A DNA stretch of 64,000 nucleotides from JACPDI01 sp035463475 (GTDB lineage Bacteria; Acidobacteriota; Vicinamibacteria; Vicinamibacterales; 2-12-FULL-66-21), in NCBI GenBank assembly GCA_035463475.1, contig DATHTE010000003.1:1-64000 (forward strand), given 5' to 3'. The position numbers and the translations under genes are program-made. How positions within the stretch are numbered: the stretch's first letter is position 1; the number at the start of each line of letters is the position of its first letter. Shown here one piece after another: positions 58,789-64,000 of the stretch. The notes beneath the pieces are model-generated. The model saw nothing but the letters and a program-made list of their open reading frames with translations, had not been told where the DNA came from and did no database searches.

Positions 58789-61700
58789 TTAGTCTCGTGA
58801 ATCTGCGGGCGACGGCCCCGACTTCAGGAACTCCGACACCTCTGTGGCTATGAGCCCCTTCAGCTCCGTTTCGTAGCCCGCCAGGCGAGCCGACAACTCG
58901 TTGAACACCGTGTGTGTCCACCGTGTCGGCGCGCCGTCGGCGCTGCCGATGATTGTCGTCAACGTCGCAAACTGCTGATGCAGCCCCTTGGGCGGCAGGA
59001 GCATCGGATTCGCACCGACGGTTCTGGTCAGGCCCCCTTCTATCGAGGCGAGCCTGGCCTTGAGACGGTCGGCCGCCTCCTTTCGCGCGCCGTTGGCGCC
59101 TGCTCCGCGTTCGTCGACCTGCTTTCTGATCTCGCGAAGGCGATTGACGATATCGGTCGTCTCGGACACTTTGTCACGGGCGGCCATCCACAGCGTGAAC
59201 TGGGCGGCAAGGTCCGACTCGCTCCACGCAACTCGCGGGTCTTTCCGGATTTCGAAAGGCTCCTCCATCGTCCGCCCGGCAGCCTCCAACTGCACGACGT
59301 AAGTGCCGGGTGCCGCCGCGGGCGGCGCGGGTCGTGGCCACTCCATCCCGGACAGGGCGGCGCCTGGTGAAAGCTCGCGGGCATTCGGGTACCGCATGTC
59401 CCACACGAAACGATTGGTCCCCACCACCGCGGACACGACCGGTTCGCCCGGATTTGTCGAAGAGCCGCGACTAGAGAAGCGTCTGATCACGTTGTCTGCC
59501 TGATCTCGAATCGTGATGGTGACGTCACCGGCTGGCTTCTCGCGCAGGAAGTACGTCACGACGACGCCGTTCGGGGGGTTGCGGCCAGCATTGAGGGGCA
59601 GCCGGGTCACCTCGCCGTTTGGGCCTTCCACGTGCTTGTACGCGACCTCGCCACCATAAGAAATGACGTCGCTGGGAACGGCACCGCCCGCGCCGCGCCT
59701 GCCCAAACTCGCGCCGAGGAGCCGATAAGTGGGAGGCACCTGGAACAGGTGCATCGCGGAGCGCGCGACGGCGTCAGTCAGGTAACGAAGCGGCGTCACG
59801 TCGTCGAGGATCCACAGGCCCCGCGAGTGCGTTCCGATCACGAGGTCGTTGTCCTTGACGAGAAGGTCATGCACCGCCACGCCAGGCAGGTTGCGCTGCA
59901 ATGAGTGCCAGGATTCCCCGGCGTTGAACGAGACGTAGACGCCTCGCTCGGTGCCCAGATAGAGAAGGCCCGCACGTACGGGATCTTCTCGTATCACGCG
60001 CGCGAAGTCGTCCGGCCCGATTGCAGCCGTGATGCTCTTCCACGTCTTCCCGTAGTCAGTCGTCATGTAGACGTACGGCCGTTGGTCGTCCAGTTGATGG
60101 CGATTGGCGGCGAAGTAAGCCGTAGCCGGATCGTGACGGGATAGTTCGATTGTGTTGATCTTCAGCCACTTCGGCCAATCCTTCGACGAGATGTCGTTCC
60201 AGCTCCTCCCGCCATCTCTCGACAGGTGCATGGCGCTGTCGTCACTGCCGGCCCAGAGTTCGCCACGCCTGAGCGGCGACTCGGCGAGAGCAAACACGAC
60301 GTTCGTAAAGGTCTGCGCGAAACCGAGCGAGGTGATCGGGCCGCCGCTTACCGCTTGCAGGACACTCGTGTCATTGCGCGTCAGATCGGGGCTGATGATC
60401 TCCCAGCTTTGTCCCAGATCCCGCGAGCGAAAGACGTAGTTCCCCGCCGCATAGAGCAGATCCGGGTCATGCGGCGAGAAGAACAGCGGGAACGTCCAGT
60501 TGAAGCGAAACTTCTTGTCTTTCTGCGGATGCGAGCTGTACGTGTCTTCTGGCCAGATGTTGATGACGCGGCCGCCTGCGAGCCCGGTGCGGCCATCGTA
60601 TCTCTTCATCTGACCCTCGCCACCCGGGCCGCTGCCGTAGGCTCCGGCCAGTACGACCTTCGGGTCGTCCGGTTTGACGGCAATGTGGCCGCTCTCCGCG
60701 CCGCCGGTCGGATAGGTGTCGTGGAACGTGATTGCCGGACCGCTAGTGCGGCTCGGAACACTCACCGCCGAGCTGTCCTGCTGGGTCGCATACACACGAT
60801 AGGGAAATTGATTGTCCACCGCGATGCGATAGACCGCGGACGAGATCTGATTGAACTGTCCGGACCAAGAGTTGCCGCCATTAAGGGTGACGGTCGCGCC
60901 GCCGTCGTTCCCTTCGATCATCCGGTCGGGGTTGTTCGGATCGATCCACATGGCGTGATTGTCACCGTGGGTCGTAGGCCAGGTACGAAACGTCTTCCCG
61001 CCGTCCGTCGACTTCCAGGCTTCGTAGGAGAGGATGTACAAGATCTCCGGGTTCTTCGGATGCGGGTAGACGTGCATGTAGGAAGAGGGGCTCCGCCGAA
61101 GGTCGCGCTGGCGGCTGATCGCTTGCCACGTCGCTCCACTGTCGTCCGACCGGAAGAGTCCGCCATCCTCTGCTTCAACAAGTGCCCACACTCGGCTCGG
61201 CTTCGCCGGCGACATCGCGACGCCGATTCGACCTTTGATCCCTGTAGGGAATCCAGGCCGCTTGCTGAGATCGGTCCATGTGTCACCGCCGTCGACTGAT
61301 TTGTAAAGCCCGCTATCCGGCCCACCGCTTATTTCGTCCCATGGCTGGCGGACAAACTGGTAAATGGCGGCGTACAGCACGCGAGGGTCGCCGCGATCCA
61401 TCGACAGGTCGATCGCGCCCGCGCGCTCGCTCTTGAACAGCACGCGCTGCCATGTCTTCCCGCCATCCTTCGAGCGGTAGACGCCGCGCTCGGGATTTGG
61501 CCCGAAGGCATGCCCGAACGCGGCGACGTAAACGAGGTTGGGGTTGCTCGGGTGAATCCGAACTTGCGCGATGTGACGGGTCTCCTCGAGCCCCACATGC
61601 GCCCAGGTCTTCCCACCATTGGTGGACTTGTAGACACCGTCACCGGAGGCCATGTCCGGTCTCATGCAAGTGTCGCCCATGCCGGCGTAGACGACATTCG

Positions 61701-62076
61701 GATCCGACTCCGCCACCGCGACGGCGCCCACCGGACCGGTCTTGAAGTACCCGTCAGAGACGGGCTCCCAATACAGGCCCGCATCGACTGACTTGAACAC
61801 GCCACCGCCGTTGGCGCCGTAATAGAAGACCAGCGGATTCCGAGGGTCGCCGGCAACCGCGGAAACGCGGTTGCCTTTCGCAGGACCGATGAAGCGCCAC
61901 TCAAGCGCGCGCAGGTAGTCTCCAGGAACCGCGTTCGCGTAGCCCGCCTGCCGCCTTGCATCCACCGCGCTTGCCGCCGAAAGACCAGTGGTCCGCGTCG
62001 TCCGGTCAGCGAGGACAGCGGTACCTACGAGCATGCAGACGGCAGCTGCGATTCCGCTCACGTGTCTACGCGACAT
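58789..62076 (-). CDS. Exported VPS10/sortilin-like BNR-repeat protein (copy 2)
   Basis: 1095 residues. A signal sequence (GIAAAVCMLVGTAVLAD) is followed by VPS10-type Asp-boxes: SVDAGLYW, STNGGKTW, SKDGGKTW, SVDGGDTW, SDDSGATW, STDGGKTF, SRDLGQSW, SRDGGRSW, TTDYGKTW. The end shows the same organisation as copy 1: beta-sandwich (VGTNRFVWDMRYPNA), Pro-rich hinge, then a helical tail. Length and order match the 21.6-kb protein, so the two are paralogues. This copy lies between an M14 carboxypeptidase (45 bp upstream) and transporter genes, so an accessory role in polymer or peptide breakdown outside the cell is plausible. Catalytic activity is unproven. Confidence 0.9.
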   Translation of the reverse strand: MSRRHVSGIAAAVCMLVGTAVLADRTTRTTGLSAASAVDARRQAGYANAVPGDYLRALEWRFIGPAKGNRVSAVAGDPRNPLVFYYGANGGGVFKSVDAGLYWEPVSDGYFKTGPVGAVAVAESDPNVVYAGMGDTCMRPDMASGDGVYKSTNGGKTWAHVGLEETRHIAQVRIHPSNPNLVYVAAFGHAFGPNPERGVYRSKDGGKTWQRVLFKSERAGAIDLSMDRGDPRVLYAAIYQFVRQPWDEISGGPDSGLYKSVDGGDTWTDLSKRPGFPTGIKGRIGVAMSPAKPSRVWALVEAEDGGLFRSDDSGATWQAISRQRDLRRSPSSYMHVYPHPKNPEILYILSYEAWKSTDGGKTFRTWPTTHGDNHAMWIDPNNPDRMIEGNDGGATVTLNGGNSWSGQFNQISSAVYRIAVDNQFPYRVYATQQDSSAVSVPSRTSGPAITFHDTYPTGGAESGHIAVKPDDPKVVLAGAYGSGPGGEGQMKRYDGRTGLAGGRVINIWPEDTYSSHPQKDKKFRFNWTFPLFFSPHDPDLLYAAGNYVFRSRDLGQSWEIISPDLTRNDTSVLQAVSGGPITSLGFAQTFTNVVFALAESPLRRGELWAGSDDSAMHLSRDGGRSWNDISSKDWPKWLKINTIELSRHDPATAYFAANRHQLDDQRPYVYMTTDYGKTWKSITAAIGPDDFARVIREDPVRAGLLYLGTERGVYVSFNAGESWHSLQRNLPGVAVHDLLVKDNDLVIGTHSRGLWILDDVTPLRYLTDAVARSAMHLFQVPPTYRLLGASLGRRGAGGAVPSDVISYGGEVAYKHVEGPNGEVTRLPLNAGRNPPNGVVVTYFLREKPAGDVTITIRDQADNVIRRFSSRGSSTNPGEPVVSAVVGTNRFVWDMRYPNARELSPGAALSGMEWPRPAPPAAAPGTYVVQLEAAGRTMEEPFEIRKDPRVAWSESDLAAQFTLWMAARDKVSETTDIVNRLREIRKQVDERGAGANGARKEAADRLKARLASIEGGLTRTVGANPMLLPPKGLHQQFATLTTIIGSADGAPTRWTHTVFNELSARLAGYETELKGLIATEVSEFLKSGPSPADSRD

Positions 62077-62121
62077 TCAACAGCTCCTTCATCACGCCGG
62101 TTCAAATACGCCGTGGCCCGA

Positions 62122-64000
62122 TCAACGCGTGGCGCTGGTCGTCTGCCGACCTGCCTGTGGCACTTCGACCGAGCGGGCCGCGCCGTAGTAGATCCCATTG
62201 AACAGAAACGGGAACGTGGCGTGTGTCCCACCGCGGAACGTAATTTCCGGACCGAACAGAAACACCTTCCCCTTGCCAAGCGGGATCTCCAGGGCTGCCG
62301 CACCGTCTTTGAGGTAGCCCTGGCCCCACCCCCATCCGCTGCGTACCGGTGCCTCGGCGGAGTACCAGGCCACCACCTTCACGTCCCGCGACGTGGCCGT
62401 CGGTGCCAATCTGAAGACCGGGCTGCGATTGAAGAACACATCCACCTGATCGGGCATCCCGTACGCGAGCGGGTTGGTGTTATCCACGCGAGCTTTGACC
62501 AGCGCGCCCGGCACGAAGTACTTCTCCGATGGCAGCGGCCGCTCCTGACCCGTCGCGGTGCGCTCGACGAGGTGGTCGGCGACCGGCAGCCCGAGGTGGT
62601 AGGCGAGATTCGTGGCCGTGCCCGCGGCGATGATCGTGCCACCGTCCTCAACAAAGGTCCTGAGTTGCGGGATGGTCTTCGCCACCGTCACGGTGCCGAC
62701 CTTGCCCGCCCACTCGGGCGGGAGATTGGATGGAGGGGCGCTCTCGCCACGCCTCGGCGGTTCCCTATCGGTTCGTGGAACGCCGTCCATGAACACGATG
62801 ACGTCGTACCTGGCTCTGAGATTGCCGGCATCGAGCTGCGGGGGGTACACGACTTCGAACGTGGGGAACTGGAACTGCTGCTCGAACAGCCATCGGACCC
62901 AGCCAGAGGGCATCGAGCCTCCGTACTGGTCCACCAGTCCCACTCTGACCGGCTGCAACTTGTAGGCCTCGCCGGTCGGTGGCCGGGCCGTCCCTTCGAA
63001 TGTCAGGCCTATCTCAGCGGCCAATTTGTCGATCGCGGCGCGTGTAGTTGGCCGCGACGGGATGTAGATCGTCCCAGGCGGGTACGATTTCCCGCCGACC
63101 GTGGTCCCTGCCTTCAGCCAGTACACGTCCTCCTTGGCGCCCAACAACCGGTTGGTCGCCGTGAACGCATCCTTCACGGCGTGGCTCAGCAGATAGCCTG
63201 CCGGAGATTCTCCGGCACCTGCCACGACGCTGCCCGCAGGAATCTTGATCAGCTGCCCGAAGGGCAACTTCTCAAACGATCCCTCCAACGGATCGAGGAT
63301 GCGATCGAATTGCACCCCCATCTGAAAGGCCAGCGTGTAGCCCGCCATGTCGTAGGGCGGCTTGGGTGGGCCCCCGGGATAGTAGAAGTCGTTCGGGTGG
63401 TTCTGCGGCTCCAGCATGTCGCGGAGGTGCGGGCGGTACGCCTGCGCCGCCTTGAGCACGTAGGATCCCGCCGCGTAGCTCTTTCCAGCGACCTGAAACG
63501 CACTCCTCGCCCGGTGCACCTCGATCCCCGCTTTGACGAGCATGTTCACGAACTTGGTCGCGGTCAGGAAATCGGGCTGGTCGGCGGGGATGATGTAGGC
63601 GCGCGGGTCCCGGCGCTCGGGCGTGCGCATGCTGTCGTAGTACTTGGACGGCACGACCTGCGCCGATCCCACACGGGTCTCACCCTCGCGTTGGGACCGT
63701 TCTGCCGTCGCCTCCTTGGCCGCGGCGGCTTTGGCCTCGTCGATCCACGTGGGCTGCAGCGTCCAATGATCCTTGCTGCCGCGCTCGATCGAGTTCATCC
63801 CCATCCGCCAGCTTCGAAAGAGCCACTGATCCTTGTTGCGCGAGGCAACATCGAGGATGGCGCGCTGAGCGGAGAGGATGTAGTCAATGGACTGCTTGAA
63901 GTGCCAGACCCTCTGGGGCGGGATCGGCAATGGCACGTCCCCGTGCGGCAGCTGGCGATCGAGCACCAGCGGGATCTCCATGGGCGTCGGATGGCCGTGC
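62122..64000 (-). CDS. M14-type zinc carboxypeptidase family protein, C-terminal part (window edge)
   Basis: The frame is open to the right edge; at least 625 residues are visible and the start lies outside the window (the ATG at 63981 is preceded in frame by GHPTP, so it is probably internal). The visible part resembles the large exported Acidobacterial M14 proteins after their catalytic domain: DYILSAQRAILDVASRNKDQ, RDPRAYIIPADQPDFLTATK, then a C-terminal glutamine-amidotransferase-like region (YDVIVFMDGVPRTDREPPRR, TFVEDGGTIIAAGTATNLAY). The zinc ligands themselves would be upstream of the window, so the family call rests on these accessory parts. It is followed by VPS10 copy 2 with an AAGGAG ribosome-binding site in the gap. 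Confidence 0.72.
   Translation of the reverse strand, partial: HGHPTPMEIPLVLDRQLPHGDVPLPIPPQRVWHFKQSIDYILSAQRAILDVASRNKDQWLFRSWRMGMNSIERGSKDHWTLQPTWIDEAKAAAAKEATAERSQREGETRVGSAQVVPSKYYDSMRTPERRDPRAYIIPADQPDFLTATKFVNMLVKAGIEVHRARSAFQVAGKSYAAGSYVLKAAQAYRPHLRDMLEPQNHPNDFYYPGGPPKPPYDMAGYTLAFQMGVQFDRILDPLEGSFEKLPFGQLIKIPAGSVVAGAGESPAGYLLSHAVKDAFTATNRLLGAKEDVYWLKAGTTVGGKSYPPGTIYIPSRPTTRAAIDKLAAEIGLTFEGTARPPTGEAYKLQPVRVGLVDQYGGSMPSGWVRWLFEQQFQFPTFEVVYPPQLDAGNLRARYDVIVFMDGVPRTDREPPRRGESAPPSNLPPEWAGKVGTVTVAKTIPQLRTFVEDGGTIIAAGTATNLAYHLGLPVADHLVERTATGQERPLPSEKYFVPGALVKARVDNTNPLAYGMPDQVDVFFNRSPVFRLAPTATSRDVKVVAWYSAEAPVRSGWGWGQGYLKDGAAALEIPLGKGKVFLFGPEITFRGGTHATFPFLFNGIYYGAARSVEVPQAGRQTTSATR

Overview
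The window is GC-rich DNA (well above 60% by eye) made of dense bacterial genes. The gene content points to an Acidobacteriota genome, most likely of the Vicinamibacteria type. The signs are TonB-dependent receptors with an N-terminal carboxypeptidase-regulatory domain, VPS10/sortilin-like BNR proteins, many exported peptidases and amidohydrolases, an ECF sigma/anti-sigma pair and an FG-GAP/UnbV protein. This is inference from gene content. No rRNA, tRNA, CRISPR array, transposase or replication origin was seen.

Layout. 0-2 kb (minus): ECF sigma factor, zinc-finger anti-sigma factor and an edge-truncated exported protein. 2-3.8 kb: typA/bipA. 3.8-6 kb (minus): a small integrase-arm-like protein, metK, and a protein disulfide oxidoreductase whose C-terminal active-site Cys codon is an in-frame TGA followed by a SECIS-like hairpin, so a probable selenoprotein. 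6.3-11 kb (minus): exported amidohydrolase, HemQ-like protein and S9 peptidase. 11-19.4 kb: exported SAM methyltransferase, TonB, SpoIID-like protein, Ycf46-like AAA ATPase, PQQ-type sugar dehydrogenase, HExxH lipoprotein and several small proteins. 19.4-19.9 kb: a gene-free repeat region. 19.9-26.6 kb: TPR protein, VPS10 protein, a possible structured RNA with a terminator, DUF2891. 26.6-31 kb: a two-component locus (receiver-HATPase protein divergent from a large hybrid kinase). 31-34.6 kb: divergent S46 peptidase and amidohydrolase around a 101-bp inverted repeat. 34.6-42.7 kb: aspartate kinase, a duplicated XRE-cupin regulator, TonB-dependent receptor 1, amidohydrolase, asd. 42.8-49 kb: FG-GAP/UnbV protein, TonB-dependent receptor 2, M28 peptidase. 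49-64 kb (all minus): M14 carboxypeptidase (edge), a second VPS10 protein, TSUP and MFS transporters, amidase, DUF2848, a DHDPS-superfamily lyase and hydantoinase/oxoprolinase A and B.

Together the genes suggest a heterotroph that digests peptides and amides outside the cytoplasm (S9, S46, M28, M14, amidohydrolases), imports products through TonB-dependent receptors and MFS/TSUP carriers, and handles cyclic amides in the cytoplasm.

The most interesting signals are: the Sec-containing oxidoreductase; a recurrent arrangement in which a -10-like hexamer lies 6-8 nt before a start codon with no Shine-Dalgarno sequence (probable leaderless mRNAs); a symmetric bidirectional promoter built around a perfect 27-bp inverted repeat; a 311-bp long-arm inverted element; a dispersed GGGTCAG/GGGGACAG palindrome family; and a motif shared upstream of both TonB-dependent receptor genes.
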